From positions 1,282,501 through 1,346,500 of the forward strand of contig NZ_JAJVCN010000004.1 in assembly GCF_021390435.2 (NCBI RefSeq): a DNA stretch of 64,000 nucleotides, written 5' to 3'. The notes beneath the pieces are model-generated. The model was not told where the DNA came from, made no database searches, and saw only the letters and a program-made list of their open reading frames with translations. The position numbers were made by a program, and so were the translations under genes. This stretch comes from Kibdelosporangium philippinense. Lineage in GTDB: Bacteria > Actinomycetota > Actinomycetes > Mycobacteriales > Pseudonocardiaceae. The first letter of the stretch is position 1. Every line of letters begins with the position of its first letter. Shown piece after piece: positions 8,132 to 17,171 of the stretch.

Positions 8132-8399
8132 CTGCGTACCCGGCCGCCCGGCCAGTGGCTCTACACACAACGTTGACCGTGGAATCGACAGGCAACCAAT
8201 GCCAGGAACGTGACCGAGACCCTCGCACGGGCGGCCAGTCCCAGCACCGACCAACCGGCGCAATCCCACAATATTCCCAGGTCAACGCCACGTGCCCGCC
8301 TCCAGGTCCGGCCACGTCCCGAGTGTTAACTTCCTGGCGCTGGCGTTCAACGCCCTACCGACGCCCTGAATTACCCGCCCAACGTGGTGAGGCGAGCCT

Positions 8400-9155
8400 C
8401 TAGATCCGGCCGCTGGCTTCGATGGCAAGCGGCAGCAGCCGCGCACGGGCATCGCTGGCCGTCCAGTTGCGCATGTCCCACGTCTTGCCGCTCAAATCAT
8501 CGCCCGCATACAGCAGAAAACCCACCTTCACCCCGCGAAACCGTCCGGCTGCAAGCAAAGCCGAAGCCTCCATCTCGACAACCAGACATCCCTGATCCCG
8601 CCGCGCGGCCACCTTCGAAGGCGTCTCCCGGAAAGGCGCATCCGTCGTCCAAGTCAGCCCCGTGGCATGCGGAACCGACTGCTCTTCAAGCAACCCGGTC
8701 AACGCGCCCACAACCTCCGGATCAACATCAACCCGAGAACCAGCTGGCGCGTAATGAAAAGACGTCCCCTCATCCCTGATCGAACCGGTCGCCACGATCA
8801 CATGCCCCAAAGCAAGCGGCACAAGCGCCCCGGTACCCCCGCAGACAACAACGCTCCGAACCCCAGCCGCGACAACACGTTCCAAGTGGTGAACCGCGGT
8901 CGGCGCGCCAACGGTCGGGTGAAACACGGCCACAGACTCACCACGAGAATCCTCGGTGACGTAAATGCCGTGCCCACCCATCTCGACGGAGAACCGGCCA
9001 GCCAACCGAGCCGCGCCACGGTCAACCAGCGCCGCGATCTGCTCGTGAAAGAAGCACATGACGGCCCGTGAAGGCCATGGCTCGGACAACCGAGGTGCAC
9101 TTGGCGAGTACATGCCCGCACCGGTCGCGTCGAACTGCAGCAGGGGAAGATCCAT
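8400..9155 (-). CDS. Nucleoside phosphorylase (uridine phosphorylase-like)
   Basis: 251 residues of the PNP/UDP phosphorylase superfamily. Seen: the glycine-rich phosphate/ribose strand VVVCGGTGALVPLALGHVIVA, and the base/ribose-binding signature VVEMEASALLAAGRF near residue 195. GDDLSG follows near the C-terminus. Such enzymes split nucleosides with phosphate to a free base and ribose 1-phosphate, for salvage. Substrate choice cannot be read here. It is monocistronic, on the strand opposite sufR, 127 bp away. Confidence 0.83.
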   Translation of the reverse strand: MDLPLLQFDATGAGMYSPSAPRLSEPWPSRAVMCFFHEQIAALVDRGAARLAGRFSVEMGGHGIYVTEDSRGESVAVFHPTVGAPTAVHHLERVVAAGVRSVVVCGGTGALVPLALGHVIVATGSIRDEGTSFHYAPAGSRVDVDPEVVGALTGLLEEQSVPHATGLTWTTDAPFRETPSKVAARRDQGCLVVEMEASALLAAGRFRGVKVGFLLYAGDDLSGKTWDMRNWTASDARARLLPLAIEASGRI

Positions 9156-9245
9156 ACCGCGAACTCTGCCAAAGCGGGCATAGACCCGGTTGACGTGCCG
9201 TTACACGGAACGGTCGGACATGACGTGGGTCACCCCCGGCCCTCA

Positions 9246-9282
9246 TTGAGCTGGTCCGAGGCAATTAGGTAACATCTATGTT
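9246..9282 (+). promoter_or_regulatory. sufR promoter with overlapping palindromic operator
   Basis: TTGAGC (9246-9251) and TAACAT (9270-9275) are spaced 18 bp and look like -35 and -10 boxes. The perfect inverted repeat AACATCTATGTT (9271-9282) overlaps the -10 and abuts the GTG start at 9283. There is room for no more than a few leader bases, so the transcript is probably leaderless. A repressor at this palindrome would block RNA polymerase directly, which fits autoregulation by SufR. Confidence 0.6.
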
Positions 9283-9993
9283 GTGAAAAACACCGGACCT
9301 GCTCAGCAGCCGGCGGACGGCAGCACAAGGCTCGCCGTCGCCCGGTTGCTGCTTGAGCAAGGGCCGGTGAGCGCGGTATCGATCGCGGAGCAACTCGAGT
9401 TGAGCGGCCCGGCGGTGCGGCGGCACCTGGACGCGTTGCTGGCAGATGGCCAAGCCTGCACGAGGGACGCCCCGCAGTTCAAAACGCGCGGGCGTGGCCG
9501 TCCAGCCAAGTTGTTCCTGCTCACGGAGGCAGGGCGGGCCCGGTTCGGGCACGCGTACGACGACCTGGCGGTTGCCGCGATCCGGTTCCTCGCCGAGAGC
9601 GGCGGGCAGGACGCCGTGAAGGCGTTCTGGGAACGACGGGTCAAGACGCTCGTCGATCCACACCGGACTTCCGTGACCTCGGCGGATACCCCGCAGGAGA
9701 AAGCGGAGGCCCTCGCCGCCGCGCTGACCCGCGAGGGTTACGCTGCCTCGACTCGCAAGGTCGGGGCGGGAGAACAGCTGTGCCAGCACCACTGCCCGGT
9801 GGCGCATGTCGCGGCCGAGTTCCCCCAGCTGTGCGAGGTCGAGACGGCGGCATTCGCCGACCTGCTCGGCACCCATGTGCAGCGGCTGGCAACCATCGCA
9901 CGTGGCGACGCCGCGTGTACCACGCACATACCGGTGGAGCCTTATTCCACCTCCTTAGGCCCACCGACTCCGGATGGAGGGAATCCCGCATGA
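9283..9993 (+). CDS. sufR: Iron-sulfur biogenesis repressor SufR
   Basis: 236 residues. An N-terminal winged helix (SAVSIAEQLELSGPAVRRHLDAL) is followed by the basic RGRGRPAKLFLLTEAG wing, and a C-terminal domain holds the cluster-ligand region GEQLCQHHCPVAHV...FPQLCEVE with the conserved cysteines. SufR proteins bind an Fe-S cluster and repress the suf operon when clusters are plentiful. It is the first gene of the operon and its stop overlaps the sufB ATG (ATGA). GTG start at 9283; no ribosome site is visible, consistent with a leaderless message. Confidence 0.92.
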   Translation: MKNTGPAQQPADGSTRLAVARLLLEQGPVSAVSIAEQLELSGPAVRRHLDALLADGQACTRDAPQFKTRGRGRPAKLFLLTEAGRARFGHAYDDLAVAAIRFLAESGGQDAVKAFWERRVKTLVDPHRTSVTSADTPQEKAEALAAALTREGYAASTRKVGAGEQLCQHHCPVAHVAAEFPQLCEVETAAFADLLGTHVQRLATIARGDAACTTHIPVEPYSTSLGPPTPDGGNPA

Positions 9994-11441
9994 CTGCCGC
10001 TGCTGAGCAGCGCACACCCACCACAAGCGTGCCGATGACCCAGGACGAGACTCTGGCGACCCTTGGTCGTTACGAGTACGGCTGGGCCGACAACGATGTG
10101 GCTGGGTCCAGCGCTCGCCGTGGCCTGAACGAGGACGTCGTTCGGGACATCTCCGCAAAGAAGAGCGAGCCGGAGTGGATGCTGGAGAGCCGCCTGAAGG
10201 GGCTGCAGCTCTTCGACCGCAAGCCGATGCCCAACTGGGGCGCGGACTTGTCCGGTATCAACTTCGACTCGATCAAGTACTTCGTGCGCTCGACCGAGAA
10301 GCAGGCCCAGAGCTGGGAGGACCTGCCCGAGGACATCAAGAACACGTACGACAAGCTGGGCATCCCCGAGGCTGAGAAGCAGCGCCTCGTCGCAGGTGTC
10401 GCGGCGCAGTACGAGTCCGAGGTCGTCTACCACCAGATCCGTGAGGACCTGGAGGAAAAGGGCGTCATCTTCCTCGACACTGACACCGCGCTCAAGGAAC
10501 ACCCGGAGCTGTTCAAGGAGTACTACGGCTCGGTCATTCCGCACGGTGACAACAAGTTCTCCGCGCTCAACGGCGCGGTCTGGTCCGGCGGTTCGTTCAT
10601 CTACGTGCCGAAGGGTGTGCACGTCGACATCCCGCTGCAGGCCTATTTCCGGATCAACACCGAGAACATGGGCCAGTTCGAGCGGACGCTGATCATCGTC
10701 GACGAGGACGCCTACGTGCACTACGTCGAGGGCTGCACGGCGCCGATCTACTCGAGCGACTCGCTGCACTCCGCGGTCGTCGAGATCATCGTCAAGAAGG
10801 GCGGCCGCTGCCGCTACACGACCATCCAGAACTGGTCGAACAACGTCTACAACCTGGTCACCAAGCGCGCGAAGGCCGAAGAGGGCGCGACCATGGAGTG
10901 GATCGACGGCAACATCGGCTCCAAGGTCACCATGAAGTACCCGTCGGTGTTCCTGATGGGCGAGCACGCCAAGGGCGAGGTCCTCTCGATCGCGTTCGCG
11001 GGCGAGGGCCAGCACCAGGACGCTGGCGCCAAGATGGTGCACATGGCGCCGCACACCTCCTCGACCATCGTGTCGAAGTCGGTTGCCCGAGGCGGTGGCC
11101 GCACGTCGTACCGCGGCCTTGTCCAGGTCAACAAGCGGGCGCACCACTCGAAGTCCACTGTGAAGTGTGACGCGCTGCTGGTCGACCAGATCTCGCGCAG
11201 CGACACTTACCCCTATGTGGACATCCGCGAGGACGACGTCCAAATGGGACACGAGGCGACCGTGTCGAAGGTCAGCGAGGACCAGCTGTTCTACCTGATG
11301 TCGCGCGGCCTGACCGAGGACGAGGCGATGGCGATGGTGGTTCGCGGTTTCGTCGAGCCCATCGCGCGTGAGCTGCCAATGGAGTACGCGCTCGAGCTGA
11401 ACCGCCTGATCGAGCTGCAGATGGAAGGGGCCGTCGGCTGA
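9990..11441 (+). CDS. sufB: Fe-S cluster assembly scaffold protein SufB
   Basis: 483 residues, normal for SufB. The beta-helix core contains GGSFIYVPKGVHVDIPLQ, YVHYVEGCTAPIYSSDSLH and, near the C-terminus, the scaffold cysteine in STVKCDALLVDQ followed by SRSDTYPY. SufB accepts sulfur and forms the nascent cluster in the cytoplasmic SufBC2D complex. ATG 9990 overlaps the sufR stop; the longer upstream open frame is a shadow of sufR. The next gene, sufD, starts 2 nt after the stop. Confidence 0.97.
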   Translation: MTAAAEQRTPTTSVPMTQDETLATLGRYEYGWADNDVAGSSARRGLNEDVVRDISAKKSEPEWMLESRLKGLQLFDRKPMPNWGADLSGINFDSIKYFVRSTEKQAQSWEDLPEDIKNTYDKLGIPEAEKQRLVAGVAAQYESEVVYHQIREDLEEKGVIFLDTDTALKEHPELFKEYYGSVIPHGDNKFSALNGAVWSGGSFIYVPKGVHVDIPLQAYFRINTENMGQFERTLIIVDEDAYVHYVEGCTAPIYSSDSLHSAVVEIIVKKGGRCRYTTIQNWSNNVYNLVTKRAKAEEGATMEWIDGNIGSKVTMKYPSVFLMGEHAKGEVLSIAFAGEGQHQDAGAKMVHMAPHTSSTIVSKSVARGGGRTSYRGLVQVNKRAHHSKSTVKCDALLVDQISRSDTYPYVDIREDDVQMGHEATVSKVSEDQLFYLMSRGLTEDEAMAMVVRGFVEPIARELPMEYALELNRLIELQMEGAVG

Positions 11442-11442
11442 C

Positions 11443-12603
11443 ATGGCGGAGCTAGTGAAGGAACACTCGCATGGTGCGGGTGTTGTGGTCCCAGCTGCCT
11501 CGCGCGCGGCGCAGTTCGCGTCGTTCGATGTGGACGCGTTCGAGGTGCCCGGTGGTCGCGAGGAGATCTGGCGCTTCACGCCGTTGAAGCGCTTGCGCAA
11601 CCTCCACAGTGGAGCGGTCGCCGACGGCACCGCGACGGTGTCGGTCGACGCGCCCGCCGAAGTGAAGATCGAGACCGTCCAGCGTGGCGACTCCCGGCTC
11701 GGCACGGCTGGCACGCCGGACGACCGGATCGCCGCGCAGGCCTGGTCGTCCTTTGTGGACGCCACGGTCGTCACGGTGCCGAAGGAAGCTCGTCCGTCCA
11801 CAATCACCATCACGGTGGACGGTCCTGGTGAGGGCAAGCTGGCCTACGGGCACCTGCAGGTTCGCGCCGAGCAGTTCGCCGAGGCCGTCGTGGTCGTCGA
11901 CCACCGCGGTTCCGGGACGTACGCGGACAACGTGGAGTTCGTCGTCGGCGACGGCGCCCGGCTCACCGTTGTGTCCGTTCAGGACTGGGCCGATGACGCG
12001 GTGCACGTGTCGTCGCACCACAACAAGCTGGGCCGTGACTCGACGCTGCGGCACACGACGATCACCCTCGGCGGCGACGTCGTGCGGCTTTCGCCGACCG
12101 TGACGTACACCGAGCGCGGCGGCGACGCCGAGATGCTCGGCCTGTACTTCGCGGACGCCGGTCAGCACTTCGAGAACCGGACCTTTGTGGACCACGCGGT
12201 GCCGAACTGCAAGTCCAATGTGGTCTACAAGGGCGCGTTGCAGGGCGAGGGCGCCCACACGGTGTGGATCGGTGACGTGCTCATCCGCGCGGCGGCCGAG
12301 GGCACCGAGACCTTCGAGCTGAACCGCAACCTGGTGCTCACCGACGGCGCGCGCGCCGACTCGGTGCCCAACCTCGAAATCGAGACCGGCGAGATCGCCG
12401 GCGCGGGCCACGCCAGCGCCACCGGCCGGTTCGACGACGAGCAGCTGTTCTACCTGCAGGCCAGGGGAATCCCCGAGGAGCAGGCCCGCCGTCTCGTCGT
12501 GCGGGGCTTCTTCCACGAGATCCTGGTCAAGATCGGCGTGCCGGAGCTGCGTGAGCGGCTGGAAGCGGCGATCGAGGCCGAGCTCGAGGCGGTCGGCGCA
12601 TGA
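11443..12603 (+). CDS. sufD: Fe-S cluster assembly protein SufD
   Basis: 386 residues, paralogue of SufB. The N-terminal helical part contains GGREEIWRFTPLKRL, the middle is beta-helix, and the C-terminal helices carry DDEQLFYLQARGIPEEQARRLVVRGF, matching the analogous end of SufB (split here only for quotation). SufD pairs with SufB and supports iron entry and the SufC interaction. It begins immediately after sufB and its stop overlaps the ATG of the Rieske gene, so translation is coupled throughout. Confidence 0.96.
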   Translation: MAELVKEHSHGAGVVVPAASRAAQFASFDVDAFEVPGGREEIWRFTPLKRLRNLHSGAVADGTATVSVDAPAEVKIETVQRGDSRLGTAGTPDDRIAAQAWSSFVDATVVTVPKEARPSTITITVDGPGEGKLAYGHLQVRAEQFAEAVVVVDHRGSGTYADNVEFVVGDGARLTVVSVQDWADDAVHVSSHHNKLGRDSTLRHTTITLGGDVVRLSPTVTYTERGGDAEMLGLYFADAGQHFENRTFVDHAVPNCKSNVVYKGALQGEGAHTVWIGDVLIRAAAEGTETFELNRNLVLTDGARADSVPNLEIETGEIAGAGHASATGRFDDEQLFYLQARGIPEEQARRLVVRGFFHEILVKIGVPELRERLEAAIEAELEAVGA

Positions 12604-12914
12604 TCCGGGCGTGTGCACTGTCTGATTTGGACGACAAGAAGCCGCTTGCCGTCGAGATCGGCGACGTCGCTGTCGTGCTGGTGCGCGAGGGCGACGAGGT
12701 GCACGCCCTGCGAGACGAGTGCTCGCACGCTTCGCTGTCGTTGTCCGAGGGCGAGGTCACCCACAAGGGAATCGAGTGCTGGCTGCACGGTTCGTGTTTC
12801 GACCTGCGCACCGGGCAGCCGTCCTCCCCGCCAGCCAGCGAACCCGTGGACGTCTACGCGGTTCGCATCGACGGCGACGACGTCTACGTCGACCCCACCA
12901 CCACCCTGAACTGA
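12600..12914 (+). CDS. Rieske [2Fe-2S] ferredoxin of the suf operon
   Basis: 104 residues, a single Rieske domain. Ligand motifs are DECSHASLSLSEG (Cys-X-His) and IECWLHGSCFD (Cys-X2-His), with the expected spacing for a dioxygenase-type ferredoxin. It sits between sufD and sufC, an arrangement common in actinobacteria. Its role in cluster assembly is not settled; electron supply or cluster acceptance are possible. ATG 12600 overlaps the sufD stop; a 28-nt gap precedes sufC. Confidence 0.93.
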   Translation: MIRACALSDLDDKKPLAVEIGDVAVVLVREGDEVHALRDECSHASLSLSEGEVTHKGIECWLHGSCFDLRTGQPSSPPASEPVDVYAVRIDGDDVYVDPTTTLN

Positions 12915-12942
12915 CTGGTAAAAACGGAGAATTCGAGTAGTT

Positions 12943-13716
12943 ATGGCCACCCTGGAGATCAAGGACCTGCACGTCTCGGTCACCGCCGACGAGGTCGAGA
13001 AAGAGATCCTGTCCGGCGTCAACCTGACGATCAACGCAGGCGAGACCCACGCGATCATGGGCCCCAACGGGTCCGGCAAGTCCACTTTGTCCTACGCGAT
13101 CGCCGGGCACCCCAAGTACACCGTCACCTCTGGCCAGATCCTGCTTGACGGCGAGGACGTGCTGGAGATGAGCGTGGACGAGCGCGCCCGCGCCGGCCTG
13201 TTCCTCGCGATGCAGTACCCGGTCGAGGTCCCTGGCGTGTCGATGTCGAACTTCCTGCGCACCGCCGCGACCGCCGTGCGCGGCGAGGCACCGAAGCTGC
13301 GTACCTGGGTCAAGGAAGTCAAGACCGCGATGTCCGATTTGGACATCGACCCGGCCTTCGCCGAGCGCAGCGTGAACGAGGGCTTCTCCGGCGGTGAGAA
13401 GAAGCGGCACGAGATCCTGCAGCTCGGTCTGCTGCAGCCGAAGATCGCGATTCTCGACGAGACCGACTCCGGCCTGGACGTCGACGCGCTGCGCGTCGTG
13501 TCCGAGGGCGTGAACCGCTACCGCGCGTCCGGCGAGGTCGGCGTCATGCTGATCACGCACTACACGCGGATCCTGAACTACATCAAGCCGGACTTCGTGC
13601 ACGTCTTCGCGGGCGGCAAGATCGTCGAGTCGGGTGGCCCCGAGCTCGCCGACCAGCTGGAGAGCGAAGGTTACGTGCGGTTCACCGGCAAGCGCGAGGA
13701 AGCCGCCGCACAGTGA
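12943..13716 (+). CDS. sufC: Fe-S cluster assembly ATPase SufC
   Basis: 257 residues. Walker A is MGPNGSGKST near residue 37, the ABC signature NEGFSGGEKKRHE and Walker B IAILDETDSGLDVDAL, with TDSGLD typical of SufC. ATP binding and dimerisation drive conformational change in SufB/SufD. ATG at 12943 has GGAG upstream (AACGGAGAATTCG). The stop overlaps the GTG of sufS by 4 nt. Confidence 0.97.
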   Translation: MATLEIKDLHVSVTADEVEKEILSGVNLTINAGETHAIMGPNGSGKSTLSYAIAGHPKYTVTSGQILLDGEDVLEMSVDERARAGLFLAMQYPVEVPGVSMSNFLRTAATAVRGEAPKLRTWVKEVKTAMSDLDIDPAFAERSVNEGFSGGEKKRHEILQLGLLQPKIAILDETDSGLDVDALRVVSEGVNRYRASGEVGVMLITHYTRILNYIKPDFVHVFAGGKIVESGGPELADQLESEGYVRFTGKREEAAAQ

Positions 13717-15020
13717 CAAGCCGACCCCCTACGGGGGCTCCCACCCCCACCGGGAACGAAAACCTTGATGTAGCCGCCATCCGCAAGGATTTCCCGATCC
13801 TGCAGCGGACGGTGCGTGACGGGAAACCGTTGCACTACATCGACTCGGGCGCGACTTCGCAGCGGCCGCGTCAGGTTCTCGACGCCGAACGCGAGTTCCT
13901 CGAGACCTCGAACGCGGCCGTGCACCGGGGTGCGCACCAGCTGGCCGAAGAGGCGACCGACGCCTACGAAGGCGCCCGGCAGAAGATCGCCGACTTCGTG
14001 GGTGCGAACGCGGACGAGCTGGTGTTCGTCAAGAACGCCACCGAGGGCATCAACCTCGTGGCGTACGCGATGAGCAACGCCTCGGTCGCCGGTCCGGAAG
14101 CCGCGCGGTTCCTGCTTGGCCCGGACGACGAGATCGTCATCACCGAGATGGAGCACCACGCCAACCTCGTGCCGTGGCAGCAGCTGGCGCTGCGCACCGG
14201 CGCGACGCTGAAGTGGTTCGGTGTCACCGACGACGGACGCCTCGATCTGTCCAATATCGACGAACTGGTCACGTCGAAGACCAAGATCGTCGCCTTTACG
14301 CACCAGTCCAATGTACTCGGTACGGTCAACCCGGTCGCCGAACTCGTTGCCAAGGCGCAGGAAGTCGGCGCGCTGACGGTTCTGGACGCGTGCCAGTCCG
14401 TGCCGCACCAGAAGGTCGATTTCCATGGCCTCGGGGTGGACTTCGCGGTCTTCAGTGGACACAAGATGCTCGGCCCGTCCGGTGTCGGTGTCCTGTATGG
14501 ACGGCGGGCGCTGCTCGAGGCGATGCCGCCGTTCCTGACTGGTGGCTCGATGATCGAAATGGTCCAGATGGCCAAATCGACCTTCGCGCCGCCGCCGCAG
14601 CGGTTCGAGGCTGGCGTGCCGATGACCTCCCAAGCGGTTGGTTTGGGCGCGGCCGTCGACTACCTCTCGGTGGTCGGCATGGACCGGATCAACGCGCACG
14701 AGCACCTGCTCACCGAGGCCGCGATCAAGGGCCTGCAGGAGATCCCGGGTGTCCGGATCGTCGGGCCGACCGACATGAAGGACCGTGGCGGTGCGGTGTC
14801 GTTCGTGATCGACGGCGTGCACCCGCACGACGCGGGCCAGGTCCTCGACGACCTCGGCGTCGCCGTTCGCGTCGGGCACCACTGCGCGTGGCCGTTGCAT
14901 CGGCGGCTGGGAATTCCGGCGAGCATCCGGGCGTCGTTCTACCTGTACAACGACCTCGACGACGTCACCGCGCTGTTGGACGGGGTCCGCGAGACCAAGC
15001 GGTTCTTCGGGGTGAGCTGA
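13713..15020 (+). CDS. sufS: Cysteine desulfurase SufS
   Basis: 435 residues, PLP class V fold. The Schiff-base lysine is in VFSGHKMLGPSGVGVLYG, and the catalytic cysteine lies in RVGHHCAWPLHRRLG, the short-loop SufS/CsdA form. ITEMEHHANLVPWQ and YIDSGATSQRP are also diagnostic. It removes sulfur from cysteine as a persulfide and hands it to SufU, the next gene. The start is GTG 13713, coupled to the sufC stop; a Pro/Thr-rich extension of about 20 residues precedes the conserved domain. Confidence 0.96.
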   Translation: MTSRPPTGAPTPTGNENLDVAAIRKDFPILQRTVRDGKPLHYIDSGATSQRPRQVLDAEREFLETSNAAVHRGAHQLAEEATDAYEGARQKIADFVGANADELVFVKNATEGINLVAYAMSNASVAGPEAARFLLGPDDEIVITEMEHHANLVPWQQLALRTGATLKWFGVTDDGRLDLSNIDELVTSKTKIVAFTHQSNVLGTVNPVAELVAKAQEVGALTVLDACQSVPHQKVDFHGLGVDFAVFSGHKMLGPSGVGVLYGRRALLEAMPPFLTGGSMIEMVQMAKSTFAPPPQRFEAGVPMTSQAVGLGAAVDYLSVVGMDRINAHEHLLTEAAIKGLQEIPGVRIVGPTDMKDRGGAVSFVIDGVHPHDAGQVLDDLGVAVRVGHHCAWPLHRRLGIPASIRASFYLYNDLDDVTALLDGVRETKRFFGVS

Positions 15021-15022
15021 CA

Positions 15023-15466
15023 ATGCAGATGGAGCAGCTGTACCAGGAAATCATCCTGGACCACTACAAGAACCCGCACGGGCGTGGCCTGCGGGACCCG
15101 TTCGACGCGGAGTCCTTCCAGGTCAACCCGACGTGCGGGGACGAGGTCACGCTGCGGGTCAAGCTCGACGGCGAGACCGTGACGGACGTGTCGTACGAGG
15201 GCCAGGGCTGTTCGATCAGCCAGGCGTCGACATCTGTTCTGACGGACCTCGTCGTGGGGCGTAGCGTGGGTGAGGCGTTCAAGACGCTGGATGCGTTCAC
15301 GGAGCTGATGCAGGGCAAGGGCAAGATCGAACCGGACGAGGACGTGCTTGAGGACGGCGTCGCGTTCGCGGGCGTGGCCAAGTACCCGGCGCGCGTGAAG
15401 TGCGCGCTGCTGGGCTGGATGGCTTTCAAGGACGCGGTCGTACGAGCGGAAGGGAACGCCGCATGA
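15023..15466 (+). CDS. sufU: Sulfur-transfer protein SufU
   Basis: 147 residues, IscU-like fold of the SufU type. The three zinc/sulfur cysteines are seen in NPTCGDEV, EGQGCSISQAS and ARVKCALLGW, with the insertion between the second and third that separates SufU from IscU. SufU takes persulfide from SufS. ATG 15023 lies 2 nt beyond the sufS stop, and the SufU stop overlaps the next gene as ATGA. Confidence 0.95.
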   Translation: MQMEQLYQEIILDHYKNPHGRGLRDPFDAESFQVNPTCGDEVTLRVKLDGETVTDVSYEGQGCSISQASTSVLTDLVVGRSVGEAFKTLDAFTELMQGKGKIEPDEDVLEDGVAFAGVAKYPARVKCALLGWMAFKDAVVRAEGNAA

Positions 15467-15846
15467 CTGAAGATGTGGTGCGCGGCGCTTCGGGGATGCC
15501 CGAGGTGGCGCCGAAGGCAGACGTCGCCGCGATCGACGACGTCGAAGAGGCTATGCGGGACGTGGTCGACCCCGAGCTGGGTATCAACGTGGTCGACCTC
15601 GGCCTGGTCTACGACATCAAGGTCGAGGACGACAACACCGCGACCATCGACATGACGCTGACGTCGGCGGCGTGCCCGTTGACCGACGTGATCGAGGACC
15701 AGACGCGGACCGCGCTGACCAGCGGGCCGGGCGGCGGGATCGTGCAGGATTTCCGGATCAACTGGGTCTGGATGCCGCCGTGGGGCCCCGAGAAGATCAC
15801 CGAGGACGGCCGCGAGCAGCTGCGGGCGCTTGGCTTCACGGTGTGA
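15463..15846 (+). CDS. sufT: SufT-like MIP18/DUF59 Fe-S assembly factor
   Basis: 127 residues. The DUF59 core is plain: DVVDPELGINVVDLGLVYDI, then LTSAACPLTDVIEDQ with the conserved cysteine, and INWVWMPPWGPEKIT close to the end. These proteins help mature or deliver Fe-S clusters. It is the last gene of the suf operon, with ATG 15463 overlapping the sufU stop. The symbol follows common actinobacterial usage. Confidence 0.92.
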   Translation: MTEDVVRGASGMPEVAPKADVAAIDDVEEAMRDVVDPELGINVVDLGLVYDIKVEDDNTATIDMTLTSAACPLTDVIEDQTRTALTSGPGGGIVQDFRINWVWMPPWGPEKITEDGREQLRALGFTV

Positions 15847-15856
15847 TCGAACGAGG

Positions 15857-16351
15857 GTGATCATTCCGGACATCGTCGCCCCGGGTCTTTCCGTGTTGTT
15901 CTGCGGAATCAACCCGGGGCTTCTGTCTGCTCAGCGCAAGCAGCACTTCGCGCGGCCTGGTAACAGGTTCTGGCCCGCGCTGCATCTGTCGGGCTTCACG
16001 CCGCGCCAATTGCACCCGTCCGAGCAGCATGAGTTACTGACCTACGGCCTCGGCATCACCAACATGGTCGCCAGAGCGACAGCGACAGCGGCCGAGTTGT
16101 CCAAACAGGAATTCGTCCAAGGGGCCGGAATCCTGACCGCGCTGGCGGAGAAATACCTCCCGCAAACGGTTGCCATCGTGGGAATCGGCGCTTATCGGAT
16201 GGGCTTCGGCCGTCCAAAGGCGACGATCGGCCCGCAACCGGAGATGCTCGGCCCGTCGCGCGTCTGGGTCCTGCCCAACCCGTCCGGCTTGAACGCGCAC
16301 TACCAGCTTCCGGCGTTGGCGGAAGAGTTTCGACGGCTGCGCGAAAGTTAG
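15857..16351 (+). CDS. Mismatch-specific uracil/thymine DNA glycosylase (MUG-like)
   Basis: 164 residues of the uracil-DNA glycosylase superfamily. The N-terminal catalytic-loop motif is VLFCGINPGLLSA and the C-terminal intercalation-loop motif VLPNPSGLNAHY; both match the Mug/TDG family, which removes U or T from G mismatches. The fragment GITNMVARATATAAEL also fits. GTG 15857 is preferred, ten nt after the sufT stop, over a TTG inside sufT. It follows the suf operon closely on the same strand and may be read through from it; no functional link is evident. Confidence 0.88.
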   Translation: MIIPDIVAPGLSVLFCGINPGLLSAQRKQHFARPGNRFWPALHLSGFTPRQLHPSEQHELLTYGLGITNMVARATATAAELSKQEFVQGAGILTALAEKYLPQTVAIVGIGAYRMGFGRPKATIGPQPEMLGPSRVWVLPNPSGLNAHYQLPALAEEFRRLRES

Positions 16352-16622
16352 TTCTTGTCCGGGCAGTCGGTCTCGACCCAGCTCGCCACCAGATCCCGGC
16401 TCGTGGTCGTCAGCGAACCGCTCCGGAGCGCGACCTCGTGGCTGCACCCGTTCGTGGTCGATCGGTCGCGAACGCTCGCGCGTCATCGGGCAGCGCGTCG
16501 GCGAACGAAGGCAGCTGATTCAGATATCCAATAGGATCGAGGATGTCTGATATCTGCACATGTTTCATGCGTCCGGGATCGTGGCACGGCCGAGCGAGGC
16601 AGACAACGAGATAATCGATGGC

Positions 16623-17171
16623 GTGGGTACCGAGATGCCGCCCTGGCCGACGGTGGCGCCGTCATACGGCGCGGTAGTGCTCCGGAAGTACGCCGACTCC
16701 GATGTGGACCTGGCATACGAACTGGGGGAGGACCCATACATCCCCTTGATCGGCACGTTGGTTGCCCACCCGACCGAGGAACAAGGCCTGACCTGGATCC
16801 GCGACCAACGCCAGCGCCTCGCCCAGGGAAAGGGATTCTCGTTCGCAGTGGCCGACGCACAAACCGGCCGAGCGTTAGGCGCAGCGGGTCTATGGCTGCA
16901 CGACCTCGCTGTCGGGCGCGCGACCGTGGGGTACGCGGTATCGCCGAAACACCGCGGCAAGGGCGTGGCCAGTCAGGCACTGCGGGCCCTGGTCGCGTTC
17001 GCGTGGGCCATTCCACGGCTGGACCGGATCGAGGCGTACATTGAGCCGTGGAACCGGGGTTCGGTGCGTGTCGCGGAGTCGGCCGGGTTCCGGTTGGAGC
17101 GGCTGATGCCAGAGTCGCGCGAGGTCGATGGCGTGCTGACCGACATGTTGCTCTACTCGCTCAAACGATGA
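16623..17171 (+). CDS. GNAT N-acetyltransferase (RimJ/RimL type)
   Basis: 182 residues from GTG 16623; starts at ATG 16560 and ATG 16635 are also possible. The GNAT fold is shown by VVLRKYADSDVDLAYEL at the start, the acetyl-CoA pyrophosphate loop SPKHRGKGVASQALRAL around residue 120 and YIEPWNRGSVRVAESAGFRL near the end, the pattern of RimJ/RimL-like ribosomal-protein or small-molecule acetyltransferases. It stands alone. Substrate unknown. Confidence 0.87.
   Translation: MGTEMPPWPTVAPSYGAVVLRKYADSDVDLAYELGEDPYIPLIGTLVAHPTEEQGLTWIRDQRQRLAQGKGFSFAVADAQTGRALGAAGLWLHDLAVGRATVGYAVSPKHRGKGVASQALRALVAFAWAIPRLDRIEAYIEPWNRGSVRVAESAGFRLERLMPESREVDGVLTDMLLYSLKR

Noticed and set aside
7895..8269. Minus-strand open frame with YIGSR-like repeated residues
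   Set aside because: The peptide repeat is a by-product of the 21-bp DNA repeat, which is a multiple of three; no ribosome site, and related DNA motifs occur in non-coding context.
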